Positions 7,985-16,447 of a stretch of DNA of 50,567 nt are shown here, in pieces. Source of the DNA: JBIKIW01 sp044361365 (GTDB lineage Bacteria; Patescibacteriota; JACMRA01); assembly GCA_044361365.1 (NCBI GenBank), contig JBIKIW010000005.1, positions 1 through 50,567 on the forward strand. The letters are read 5' to 3'. Each line of letters starts with the position of its first letter. Positions within the stretch are counted from its first letter, which is position 1. The position numbers and the translations under genes are program-made. The notes beneath the pieces are model-generated. The model was given only the letters and a program-made list of their open reading frames with translations. It was not told the origin of the DNA and did no database searches.

Positions 7985-8004
7985 ATCCCCAAAATTAATT
8001 GGGG
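7985..8004 (-). terminator. Rho-independent terminator after sigma module 2
   Basis: On the minus strand CCCCAA pairs with TTGGGG (plus-strand 7987-7992 and 7999-8004), with a six-base AT loop and a downstream ATTAATTTTTT run. It lies just after the stop of the second sigma-partner gene and mirrors the terminator at 3227-3250 after the first module. Confidence 0.7.
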
Positions 8005-8030
8005 AAAATCTAAAGGTAATCAGCCTAAGC

Positions 8031-9296
8031 TTATTTAAAATTAATCTTCAAATCAAAAGTCTGTTGAACAACTTCTGGCTTATTTAAAAAAATAGTAAAT
8101 ATGTTACCATCTTTTGTTTCTACTTGGTAGTTGAACACTTTCATACTTTCAGTATCTTCTTTATACATTTTGATAGATTTAATAGAATTTTGTGGATCAG
8201 AGATTTTGAACTCAGGAATATCTTTAGCTTCTATATTTACACCTTTGATATTTTGAAATGTGTCTTTCATTGGGAAGGAGCCTGAATTAAACCCAGCATA
8301 AATCATTACACAACCGAGTTGAGCATTATCTTGGTGGCCAATATATATATTACTTGCGAGATTTGGATTGTTGCTTTCATGGATCGCATTTTTTAATCCT
8401 TTGGCAAACGAAGCTTCTATTTTATCAAGACCGTTGTTGAATTTATTGGTAGGGATACTAGGCAAATTATTTGAAATTTTGTTTTTGACTAATGAATTAA
8501 ATTGAATTTGAACAAGATTGTTAACATTTTTTATAGAGCTATTGTCGCTTTCAATAGTGTAATACTTAGAATTGTATTTAAAACTGATATAAATAAAATC
8601 TTCGCCCAGATTGCTATATGAATATTCAATCACTTCGGTAATATTAGCTTGGGTAATAAGCCAACCTGTACGCTCTCTTAAATCGTTTGCAGAAAGCTCT
8701 CTAACCTTAACACCTCCTCTCCAATCACCTTTTATATTTATATTCCAACTCATTCCTTCATCATCTTTGAGTTTCGGTTTTTCTTCTGAACAGTGTATAT
8801 CTAATAAAGACAAAATTTCATCACCTCTGTTGATTCCATAATAATCTCCATCTTTTTTTTGATTAGATTCTACTTTACTATAATATAGATTTTGATTTTC
8901 TATACTTTTTGGGAATTTCATAGCTAGATCGCAATTTTCCAGATTTGCTACATAATTATTTTCATCTGGAGCTAAAGCAGTGTACGGGTTTTTATCTACT
9001 TGTTTGTTGGCACTAAAGTTAAAAACGCTACTTGGTTTGTATTGATCTGGAGCGGCAATTTGGGCACCAACTCCAACTGTAGTTGAAAATAGCACAATTC
9101 CTAAACCTACAACTGCGGTACGGTTAAGTTTGTGAAAGAAGTTTTTTGTGGACATAAAAATGTTAAATTTGGATTGAAAATGAATTTTTTGACGGCTCTT
9201 GATCCACTCTTTTTGGCTAAGCTTTTTAAACTCGTTGCTGTTTTTTAGCCAGATTTGAAGATTATCTTCTTCTTGAGAAAATGGGTTTTTAGACAT
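8031..9296 (-). CDS. Single-pass membrane protein, putative anti-sigma/sensor partner (copy 2)
   Basis: 421 residues, paralogous to the protein at 1907-3181. Shared features are the N-terminal NPFSQEED motif, about 55 hydrophilic cytoplasmic residues, one membrane helix (TAVVGLGIVLFSTTVGVGA), the block PDQYKPSSVFNFSANKQ followed by NPYTALAPDENN, and the C terminus QQTFDLKINFK. The central region contains an insertion relative to copy 1 (about LLDIHCSEEKPKLKDDEG) and differs most between about residues 300 and 350. The start lies one base after the stop of the sigma gene, so the two are probably translationally coupled. The role as sigma regulator is inferred from position and topology only. 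Confidence 0.6.
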   Translation of the reverse strand: MSKNPFSQEEDNLQIWLKNSNEFKKLSQKEWIKSRQKIHFQSKFNIFMSTKNFFHKLNRTAVVGLGIVLFSTTVGVGAQIAAPDQYKPSSVFNFSANKQVDKNPYTALAPDENNYVANLENCDLAMKFPKSIENQNLYYSKVESNQKKDGDYYGINRGDEILSLLDIHCSEEKPKLKDDEGMSWNINIKGDWRGGVKVRELSANDLRERTGWLITQANITEVIEYSYSNLGEDFIYISFKYNSKYYTIESDNSSIKNVNNLVQIQFNSLVKNKISNNLPSIPTNKFNNGLDKIEASFAKGLKNAIHESNNPNLASNIYIGHQDNAQLGCVMIYAGFNSGSFPMKDTFQNIKGVNIEAKDIPEFKISDPQNSIKSIKMYKEDTESMKVFNYQVETKDGNIFTIFLNKPEVVQQTFDLKINFK

Positions 9297-9297
9297 A

Positions 9298-9798
9298 CTA
9301 AAATTTAAATAAATGCTTATGCTTTTGAAGTTTATGGATAATGCGTTTGAGTTTTTGCCTTACAGTATTTGCTTTTATATTCAGCTTTTGACCTATTTCG
9401 GTTGAGTTGAATTCTTGTATTAAATTCATTTCTAAAATAATATACTCATCATCTTTTATATGAGATTTGGCGAACTTAAGTATTTCTTCAGCTTGAATTT
9501 TGTAAGTACTTTGGGGCGAAGTTAAAAGACCGTCATCGTCATATTCTTTTAACTCCACGAGATTAGGTAAATTCTTTTTTTGGTTTATGTAGTCGTACAA
9601 TTTATAGCGACACATTCTCCAAAGATAAGAATGTAGATTCTCGATTTCATGCTGATCAGCAAGTTTTTGTAGAATTTGAGTCATGATCAGACTTGCTAGG
9701 TCTTCCACGTCACTAACATTTTGGACTCTCTTAAAGAAAAAGCCAAATACTTTAGGATAATAGTTGTCCCAGAAAAGTTTTAATTCATAATCAGTCAT
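9298..9798 (-). CDS. ECF-type sigma-70 family sigma factor (copy 2)
   Basis: A 166-residue paralog of the protein at 1386-1886, identical in length. It has region 2 (YYPKVFGFFFKRV, then DVEDLASLIMTQ) and region 4 with the helix-turn-helix NSTEIGQKLNIKANTVRQKLKRIIHKLQK. The recognition helix is close to that of copy 1 (KA[DN]TVRQ[RK]LKR), so the two may read similar promoters, in keeping with the TTGTCACA box upstream of both. The membrane partner follows directly. The pair lies in inverted orientation to copy 1. Confidence 0.85.
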   Translation of the reverse strand: MTDYELKLFWDNYYPKVFGFFFKRVQNVSDVEDLASLIMTQILQKLADQHEIENLHSYLWRMCRYKLYDYINQKKNLPNLVELKEYDDDGLLTSPQSTYKIQAEEILKFAKSHIKDDEYIILEMNLIQEFNSTEIGQKLNIKANTVRQKLKRIIHKLQKHKHLFKF

Positions 9799-9833
9799 CT
9801 TCTACATAAGGTAAGTCGGTTGAAAGTATTAGG

Positions 9834-9841
9834 TGTGACAA
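9834..9841 (-). promoter_or_regulatory. TTGTCACA box upstream of sigma copy 2
   Basis: The minus-strand sequence TTGTCACA lies 36 bases before the ATG of the second sigma gene. The same eight bases lie 55 bases before the first sigma gene. After each box comes a CAAC element (CAACTG and CAACCG), at slightly different distances (14 and 11 bases). This could be the recognition site of either sigma factor; it is not proven. Confidence 0.4.
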
Positions 9842-10001
9842 ATTTTTTAAATATCGTGGTAAAATTTAGTAACTTATTTTACAAAAGTACTGGTTAGTTT
9901 GACTTAAAGTTGTATCAACGCAAATCAAAGTATATAATTTTGGACAAAAAAATTTCATTTATAAATAGACTTGTTTGATTATTTTCAACAAATAAAAGGA
10001 C

Positions 10002-11033
10002 ATGCCTAAAATTAGCTATCAAATTGTACGTGGAGATATTTATAAAGTATTAAATACAAAAGTTGAAGCTTATTTTCAAGACAAGAATGTTAACAGAGAA
10101 GGCAGTCAAGTACTACACATCTTAGCCTTAGTTTTGTTTTTGAACTTTGTTGGAATTTATTTTAGTTGGTTGGTTTTTGGCAAAAATATTTTCTTATCTT
10201 TAATTTTTGGAGTTGTTTTGGGGTTGTTGACTGGAGTTTTGGGAGCTTTTGGACATGAGGCTATTCATCGTGCTTTTGCTAAAGAAAGGTGGATTAATAA
10301 TTTAATGATCTATTTTAGTGATTTTGTAGGTAGAAGTTCATACAAATACAGCCAAGTACACATAATGCATCATACCTATACAAACGTTGACGAACAAGAT
10401 CCTGACATAAATTTACACCCTATTTTAAGAGTTCACCCACACCAAAAAAAGTATTTTTGGCACAAATTTCAACACCTTTACGCTATACTTGTTTATAGCT
10501 TAGCCGCTTTTCACACTGTCTATAATTTTCTGGGTTATTCAAAATATTTTAAAAATAAAAATTGGCGTGTAAAAACTTTATTTTGGATCTCTAAAATTTG
10601 GCATGTTTTGGTATTTTTAGTAGTTCCAATTTGGTTTTTGGGGTTAGAAACTGGCTTGGCTGGTTATATTTCTTTTATGATTAGTGCAGGACTTTATTTT
10701 TCAGCTATTATTCAACCTTCTCATCTTTTCGGCGGGAGTGAATTTACCCAACCAAATCCAGAAACAAACAAGTTGGAAGAAGAGTGGACAACTAGAATGA
10801 TTCAAGCGACTTCAAACTATGCCAATGGAAACAAATGGTTAAGTATTTTTTATGCAGGTATGGATTATCATATTATTCACCAAATTTTCCCACAAATCAG
10901 TATGATTCATTATCCTGAACTAAATAAAATTATCAAGGAATATTGCCAGCAAAAAGGTTTGAATTATGTCGAACACAAAAATTTACCAGACGCTTTAATC
11001 AATCACTTTAGGTTTTTATACAAAATGGGGTAG
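10002..11033 (+). CDS. Membrane fatty acid desaturase
   Basis: A 343-residue membrane-bound di-iron desaturase that would introduce a double bond in acyl chains using O2 and an electron donor. Four to six hydrophobic segments surround the histidine boxes HEAIH (85-89) and HIMHH (120-124). The third box, normally QIEHH or HxxHH before a LFPQISHIHYPEL-like tail, here reads HIIHQ (290-294) followed by IFPQISMIHYPEL. One histidine is replaced by glutamine and another appears four positions earlier. The acceptor class looks like the acyl-lipid/front-end group, but there is no fused cytochrome b5 domain. The gene is convergent with the next gene, three bases away. Confidence 0.85.
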   Translation: MPKISYQIVRGDIYKVLNTKVEAYFQDKNVNREGSQVLHILALVLFLNFVGIYFSWLVFGKNIFLSLIFGVVLGLLTGVLGAFGHEAIHRAFAKERWINNLMIYFSDFVGRSSYKYSQVHIMHHTYTNVDEQDPDINLHPILRVHPHQKKYFWHKFQHLYAILVYSLAAFHTVYNFLGYSKYFKNKNWRVKTLFWISKIWHVLVFLVVPIWFLGLETGLAGYISFMISAGLYFSAIIQPSHLFGGSEFTQPNPETNKLEEEWTTRMIQATSNYANGNKWLSIFYAGMDYHIIHQIFPQISMIHYPELNKIIKEYCQQKGLNYVEHKNLPDALINHFRFLYKMG

Positions 11034-11035
11034 AG

Positions 11036-11599
11036 TTAGTCAGCTTGCCCTTTCTCTAAGTTTTCTCGAAACATTTCTATTTCCAAACTTTCAATTTTTT
11101 CTCCACATCTTTTACTCAGACTAATCATTTTATTAGTCCAATAATTATCATGCATTTTAAAACTCATTGTGCTAAAATATCGTCTAAACCATTTTAAAAG
11201 TTGAATGTCATTATACACTTCTTCGTTGAATGAGGAAAAATTTGAGCCAATAGCTCTTTCTCTTTCTTCTAAAATATTTAAAAAATCTAATCTTTTTTGC
11301 AGTAATGCAATTTTCTCTTTTAGATCGAGATTGTAGTCTAACTCTTGGTTTAATTCAGGTTCAATCTGATTTAACAGGTTTTGAATATCATTTTTATCAT
11401 AATTTTTAGATAGATACTCCTCGAAATTAACAAAAACAAACTCCTTGTGAAGAGTAAAAGTATTGGTTTCGTCTCTGTATTCAACTAAATTTTTACTCAA
11501 ATTTTTTAAACAAGCTAGAACAGTAGTTATCAAATTCTGAAGTCGTTTGAATTGCTCTTTAGGATTAAAAGCTTCTCTAGGTTGGTTGTTTTCCTGCAT
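11036..11599 (-). CDS. Hypothetical coiled-coil protein
   Basis: 187 residues, no signal peptide and no membrane helix. It is charged and predicted helical throughout, with leucine-rich heptad-like stretches (NLITTVLACLKNLSKNL and LKEKIALLQKRLDFLNILEERE). A SLSKRCGEKIESLEIEMFRENLEKG helix closes the protein. I do not recognise the family. It lies downstream of the ABC-F gene on the same strand, with a 47-base gap, so it may be co-transcribed. Confidence 0.5.
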   Translation of the reverse strand: MQENNQPREAFNPKEQFKRLQNLITTVLACLKNLSKNLVEYRDETNTFTLHKEFVFVNFEEYLSKNYDKNDIQNLLNQIEPELNQELDYNLDLKEKIALLQKRLDFLNILEERERAIGSNFSSFNEEVYNDIQLLKWFRRYFSTMSFKMHDNYWTNKMISLSKRCGEKIESLEIEMFRENLEKGQAD

Positions 11600-11646
11600 A
11601 ATTTAGACACCAATTACTAGAGTAAAAACAGAACTTTTGCCAAGTA

Positions 11647-13128
11647 CTAAATCTTTTGTAAATCAATCTTTTTATCAATCCTGATTTGACTAACAAAATC
11701 TGGCACGTGAGAGACCAAAATCATCGCTCCTTCATATTCGCCCAAAGCTTTGGCGATAATTGGAATGTGTCTAAAATTGATGTGATTAGTGGGTTCGTCT
11801 AAAATTAAAAGTCCTGGTTTTTGCAAAACGATGTGGGCAAAGGCTACCAAACCTTTTTGACCTTCAGAAAGATCTCCAATATTGCTGTTTATTTGATCAG
11901 CCGTGATTAAAAATCCTGCGGCAATTTTTCGCATGTATTGCTCGTTTTTGCTGTCGATATTCACCAAATCATCAAGTCCCATAGCTTCCAAAAGTGAAAG
12001 CCTGACTGATTTGCCGTAGTCTAAGTTATGAAAATCTTGAGTGTAGTAACCAATTTTAAGATCCTCGCCGGTTTGCATTTCGGGCAAATTTCGGTTGGCA
12101 ATGGCGTTTAGAAGGGTAGTTTTTCCAATTCCATTTGGACCTTCAAACTGAATATGTTCACCTTTTCGAAGTCCTAAACTCACTTCTTTATATTTCACAT
12201 CTCCATTTTCCACCACCGATAATTTTGGAAGGGTTACAAATTCCCCAGACAAATCTTCTTGGCAATCGATCACAAATTTACTAATTGTTCGGTCATCTTT
12301 TCGCACCACTACGATGGTTTCTTCGGCTTCAGCCACCTGATCACGAAGTTTGCTGGCAAGTTTTCGCATTTTCCCACCTTTATTGGCAAAAAAGTTGATT
12401 TTTTCTTTTTGATCTTGAATTTGCTTTTCAGCTCTGGCATTTTGCAAATTTTCACGCTCTACTCGACTTTCGATTTCTTTGACTACACTGTAATAATCGC
12501 CCGTGTATTGCTCCACTTTTTTGGTGTAAATGTTTAGGTACAAAACCCCATCCGTAAAACTATTTAAAAAGTCCGCATCGTGACTAATTACCAAGCAAGT
12601 TTTGTCGTACATGATCAAAAACATTGTAAGAACCGCGATTCCTTCCTCATCCAGATTGTTGGTAGGTTCGTCTAAAAGCAAAATTTCTGGGTCTTGAATT
12701 AGGGCAAAACTCAACAAAATTCTAGCCTGTTGACCTCCAGAATAAGTTTTGATTTGGCGATCTAGATCGTAGGTTACTAGTCCAGTTTCCACAAATACAT
12801 TCTCGGCTAATTTATCAAGATTGTATGGAACTTCTTTAAAGGCACTTGCTAGATAATCTCGTAGTTTCATTTCTCGCTCTTCTCTTGTAAAAACCTGCTT
12901 TGCAATAGCAATTTTACCTGCGTTTTCCATTGAAATTTGCCCAGCGGCTGGTTTATTTTCTCCAGTAATTAATTTTAAAAGACTTGATTTTCCGGCTCCA
13001 TTTTGCCCCATGATGGTGACTTTACTACCTTTTCGCAGGGAAAGGCTAGCTTCATCTAGGATTTTTTTGTTTTCAGAATAACCAAAAACTACATCTGAAA
13101 ATCTTAAAACTACGTTGTTATCGCTCAT
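11647..13128 (-). CDS. ABC-F family ATPase
   Basis: A 493-residue soluble protein with two ABC domains in one chain and no membrane segment, the plan of ABC-F proteins that act on the ribosome in translation or antibiotic protection. Domain 1 has Walker A GQNGAGKSS, signature YSGGQQARI and Walker B ILLLDEPTNNLDE. Domain 2 has GPNGIGKTT, LSEGQKGLV and LLILDEPTNHI. Between them lies a charged helical linker (about 210-270, ENLQNARAEKQIQDQKEK) corresponding to the P-site tRNA interaction motif. The second signature is LSEGQ rather than LSGGQ. I cannot assign an Ettx or Uup subgroup. Confidence 0.85.
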   Translation of the reverse strand: MSDNNVVLRFSDVVFGYSENKKILDEASLSLRKGSKVTIMGQNGAGKSSLLKLITGENKPAAGQISMENAGKIAIAKQVFTREEREMKLRDYLASAFKEVPYNLDKLAENVFVETGLVTYDLDRQIKTYSGGQQARILLSFALIQDPEILLLDEPTNNLDEEGIAVLTMFLIMYDKTCLVISHDADFLNSFTDGVLYLNIYTKKVEQYTGDYYSVVKEIESRVERENLQNARAEKQIQDQKEKINFFANKGGKMRKLASKLRDQVAEAEETIVVVRKDDRTISKFVIDCQEDLSGEFVTLPKLSVVENGDVKYKEVSLGLRKGEHIQFEGPNGIGKTTLLNAIANRNLPEMQTGEDLKIGYYTQDFHNLDYGKSVRLSLLEAMGLDDLVNIDSKNEQYMRKIAAGFLITADQINSNIGDLSEGQKGLVAFAHIVLQKPGLLILDEPTNHINFRHIPIIAKALGEYEGAMILVSHVPDFVSQIRIDKKIDLQKI

Positions 13129-13283
13129 GATTTTAGCTTAATCAAAAAAGTTTGGTTCTGTAAAGACACTCTTTGAATGTGGAATTAATTTTGTTCAAAC
13201 TGATAGTTGAAGTTCAAAATCTGAGACTATTTTAGCTCTTTGCTTGACACTAAATCAAATTTATCGTTGGATTTTTTAGTAAA

Positions 13284-13358
13284 CGGGATGTGGTGCATCG
13301 GTAGCATGCTTGCTTTGGGAGCAAGAGGTATAGGGTTCAATTCCCTACATCCCGACCA
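13284..13358 (+). tRNA. tRNA-Pro (UGG)
   Basis: A full cloverleaf can be drawn: acceptor CGGGATG (13284-13290) with CATCCCG (13348-13354), D stem GTGC/GCAT, anticodon stem CTTGC/GCAAG with loop TTTGGGA giving anticodon TGG, and T stem TAGGG/CCCTA around TTCAATT. The discriminator is A and CCA is encoded (13356-13358). It stands alone in the spacer between the divergently oriented flanks of the ABC-F and esterase genes. Confidence 0.95.
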
Positions 13359-13398
13359 GAAAAAATAGAATTAAACAAAAAATAACTTACAACTTAGT

Positions 13399-14358
13399 CT
13401 AATCTTCAGCTAAAAACTTTGTCACTCTTTGAGTTGCTTCAAAATCACTTTTTCCTAAATTAGTATTTATATCTTCGTGACTAGTGTTTAGTATGGGGTA
13501 TATTTCACTAATATTACCACTGTCAGATATTTTTTGATGTAAATTTCCTGACTGTATTTGAGAATCTTTTCTTTTTTGAACAAACAATATAAGTGTTTTG
13601 GGTATTTTTTTATCAAGTTGTATTTGATAAATTGGGGAAGCTTGTTTTTGTGCCACAAGATCAGTTCCAAAAGCTTGCTTGAACATTTCAGTCCTTATCT
13701 CTGTATTTGCTGTTTCTAAGGCAAGAGGGATGTCGTAACCTGCCCCATCTAATAAAATTAGCCCCTTGAGTTTTGAAGAATCTAGTCCATACCTACTATC
13801 CACACCAACCAAAGCTGCCAAATGAGCACCAGCTGAATGACCCATTAGGAAAATATGATTTGGGTTGCCGTTATAATTAGAAATGTTTTGATATATCCAG
13901 TTTACTGCTTTAGCTACGTCAAGTGGATAATCTGGGAAAAAATAATCGGGGCTTAGTCTATAATTAATCGAGATAAAAATATAACCTAATTCTGCAAAAT
14001 AATCTTTTTTTGGGTTAATAACGTTGTTGTTGGCTTTATCTCCGATACTCCACCCGCCGCCATGTACCATTATAATGACAGGTTTCGGCTGACCTTGTTT
14101 GCTTGAATTATATATATCAAGGCTTAGTAAATTTTTATCGACTCCTTGAATTTTATCATATTCGATATTAAGATACTCTTCTTTTGATGAATTTAAAGAA
14201 TTTTTTGAGCTGCTTTGATTTTGACCGGCTATTGGTGAGTTCGGTATAGAGCTATCGGCACTATTTTCAGCGTAGGTTTTTTTTACTTTTTTATATACAA
14301 ATACACCAGATGTTACAAGTACAGCCAAGATAACAACTCCTATAATAATTTTTTTCAT
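13399..14358 (-). CDS. Membrane-anchored alpha/beta hydrolase (esterase)
   Basis: 319 residues. An N-terminal hydrophobic helix (5-22) and a Ser/Asn-rich spacer place the enzyme outside the membrane. The catalytic domain has the HGGGW oxyanion motif (99-103), the nucleophile elbow GHSAG (Ser175), and likely acid and base Asp265 and His294 (TSHEDIN). The HGGG motif and NYRLSPDYFFPDYP segment place it near the hormone-sensitive-lipase/BD-FAE carboxylesterase group. It probably hydrolyses acetyl or feruloyl esters or lipids at the cell surface. The substrate cannot be read from sequence. Confidence 0.82.
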   Translation of the reverse strand: MKKIIIGVVILAVLVTSGVFVYKKVKKTYAENSADSSIPNSPIAGQNQSSSKNSLNSSKEEYLNIEYDKIQGVDKNLLSLDIYNSSKQGQPKPVIIMVHGGGWSIGDKANNNVINPKKDYFAELGYIFISINYRLSPDYFFPDYPLDVAKAVNWIYQNISNYNGNPNHIFLMGHSAGAHLAALVGVDSRYGLDSSKLKGLILLDGAGYDIPLALETANTEIRTEMFKQAFGTDLVAQKQASPIYQIQLDKKIPKTLILFVQKRKDSQIQSGNLHQKISDSGNISEIYPILNTSHEDINTNLGKSDFEATQRVTKFLAED

Positions 14359-14428
14359 AATAATTTTTAAAAAAATCTGTATTAAATAACCTAGTCAAAC
14401 TTATTTTATATTAATAATCGTTAAATAT

Positions 14429-16393
14429 TTACACCTTACCCTCAAGCAAATCCTGCTTGAAGTCTTGTATCCCTTGAAGATTTTGAGAATATTCTGACAC
14501 ATCTGGAAAATCTAAAGTCACGATTTTTTGATAAACTTTTTGAATTAAATTTTCTAAAATTTCAACCTCTTCTTGGCTAATTTGCTTGTTTAAAACAACA
14601 TTTTTACCCTCCGAATCCGCTTCAATAAATTCAACCTGACCGATAAAATTGGGATATTTTATTCTAAAATTAGAGTGTTTTACAAGCACTTCATAAAATC
14701 CCAGCTGAGTTTCATATTTCCAAAGTTTTATTTTTTTGCTCGCATCTTTAGTTTCCCAAGTAATTGGTTTGGCTGTTTTGTAATCAACTACCACAATTTT
14801 TCCAGCTTCGTCGTCAAAATCAATACGGTCAGTTCGCCCGCTGAGTCTAGTCTCTCCCAAGACAATATTTTGCTCAAAAAAACTATACTCCACCAGCGAA
14901 TTTATACTCCAAAATTTTCTACCATTTTCATAAAATATTGGTAGTTCAGTTTTCCCTTTTTTAAGGAGTTTGGTATAATCTTCAGATTTTGGTCTTTCAC
15001 GCTGCAAATATTTTTCAAATAAACTCAAAAAAGCCTCCTGTTCTGGCAAATTTTTAGTTTGTTTCCACTCAGAAAATAAACTTTTAAGGGCGTTGTGAAC
15101 ACTGTTTCCATAAACCTGGTAAATTGTTTCCGGTGTAGGAAATGCAAGTAACTGATTTTTTAAAAAAGTCTGTGGGCCTCCATTTGGAACATCTAAAAAA
15201 GTAATTAAATCGCTGTAGCTAAGGCGAAAATCTTGCAGTTTGGTTTGTAGTAACTCCAATTTACTAGAGTCATTTTTAAAACTTTTTTCGGGCTCTAAAA
15301 CTGTCTCCAAAATCTCTTCGGATTCGGTTTGGTTAAATTCAACTACCTCAAAATCATGCTCTATAAATTCAAATAAATCCAAATTTTTACCATTTTCATT
15401 TTGGTGGGCGGTTAGGTAAAGATTGTCTTTAGCTCGGGTGGTAGCAACATAAAAAAGTCGAATAAAGTCATCATCATTTTCTTTTTCTGCTGCCAAATTT
15501 AAATATTTTGGTAGGTGTATTTTACTAGATTTACCCCTCTTTTGCCATTCATTTTTACTACAGTTTACCACAAAAACTTTTTCAAACTCAAGACCTTTAG
15601 CAGAATGTGCTGTTAGTAAATTTATTGCCTCACTAGAAGTTTGGTAGTTAGATTTGTCATACAAACCGATTTTGTTAATTTTTAGCAATTTAATGAAATT
15701 TACCAAGTCTTTGAGGTCAAATTTTTGACTACGAAAATGATCTGCAATCGCTGAATACAGGGTTTGAATTGCCGAAAGATTTTTGAGATAACTTTGATTA
15801 ATTTTATGAGAGTCAAAATAAAATTCCTTCAACGGACAAACGAATAAATGATCTTGATTTCCCTGCAAAAAATTAGAGTCTAATTCTATTTCTTGGTTTC
15901 CCAATATCGCATGAACAATGAAATCAGCGGATTGAGTTTTGGCTTCCCTTCCCAGCTGAATTAGGAAAGCTGCAATTTGATTTAACCCCTCGTCTTCAAG
16001 CATGGTTTGGAGCCAGTTTTGTCTTTTTTGATGCGAAACAAGTGAAATTTGCCAGATTTTAGAATCTTTAATTTGCCAAAAATCGTAACCGAGAATTTCG
16101 GGTAAAAGCTCGTCTGCGGGTTTTTGATTGTTGATTAAAAGGCTATTTACAAACTCACAAATTGTTAGGATTTGCTGGATAATTGGAAGTACCAAAATAT
16201 TTCCAGATTGCCTAAAATTTACAGCAATTTGATTTTTGATAAAATACTCATAAAATCCATTCAAAGTTTTGTTTTGATAGCTTATAATAGCTATTTCTTC
16301 AGGTTTAGTGCCAGTTTCAATAAGTGATTTTACTTCCCCACAAACCCAGCCAATTTCTTGTTCAAAATTTGGTAGTAATACTTTTTTGGTCAT
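14429..16393 (-). CDS. UvrD-like helicase C-terminal domain fused to PD-(D/E)XK nuclease
   Basis: 654 residues. The first 40 residues (LPNFEQEIGWVCGEVKSLIE, then GTKPEEIAIIS) match the opening of motor domain 2A in UvrD/AddA helicases. Motif V (LLTAHSAKGLEFEKVFVVN) and motif VI (RLFYVATTRAKDNLYL) follow. The C terminus is a RecB-type nuclease: GRTDRIDF, VVDYKTAK and a QLGFY motif. Domain 1A with Walker A and B is missing, and a terminator lies immediately upstream, so there is no split gene next door. The protein should be unable to hydrolyse ATP by itself. It may be a nuclease that works with another helicase subunit, or a deletion derivative. Confidence 0.8.
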   Translation of the reverse strand: MTKKVLLPNFEQEIGWVCGEVKSLIETGTKPEEIAIISYQNKTLNGFYEYFIKNQIAVNFRQSGNILVLPIIQQILTICEFVNSLLINNQKPADELLPEILGYDFWQIKDSKIWQISLVSHQKRQNWLQTMLEDEGLNQIAAFLIQLGREAKTQSADFIVHAILGNQEIELDSNFLQGNQDHLFVCPLKEFYFDSHKINQSYLKNLSAIQTLYSAIADHFRSQKFDLKDLVNFIKLLKINKIGLYDKSNYQTSSEAINLLTAHSAKGLEFEKVFVVNCSKNEWQKRGKSSKIHLPKYLNLAAEKENDDDFIRLFYVATTRAKDNLYLTAHQNENGKNLDLFEFIEHDFEVVEFNQTESEEILETVLEPEKSFKNDSSKLELLQTKLQDFRLSYSDLITFLDVPNGGPQTFLKNQLLAFPTPETIYQVYGNSVHNALKSLFSEWKQTKNLPEQEAFLSLFEKYLQRERPKSEDYTKLLKKGKTELPIFYENGRKFWSINSLVEYSFFEQNIVLGETRLSGRTDRIDFDDEAGKIVVVDYKTAKPITWETKDASKKIKLWKYETQLGFYEVLVKHSNFRIKYPNFIGQVEFIEADSEGKNVVLNKQISQEEVEILENLIQKVYQKIVTLDFPDVSEYSQNLQGIQDFKQDLLEGKV

Positions 16394-16420
16394 TCTAATT
16401 TTATCAAAAAGTATAATTTT

Positions 16421-16443
16421 AAAAAGGGCAATAAAAATGCCCC
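16421..16443 (-). terminator. Rho-independent terminator after the M14 peptidase gene
   Basis: On the minus strand, GGGCA and TGCCC (plus-strand 16438-16442 and 16426-16430) form a stem with an AT-rich seven-base loop, followed by TTTTT. It sits five bases past the stop of the carboxypeptidase gene and 28 bases before the start of the helicase-like gene, isolating the two transcription units. Confidence 0.75.
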
Positions 16444-16447
16444 GAGT

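Noticed and set aside
13129..13398. Additional RNA genes next to tRNA-Pro
   Set aside because: The rest of the spacer shows no second cloverleaf and no recognisable structured RNA.
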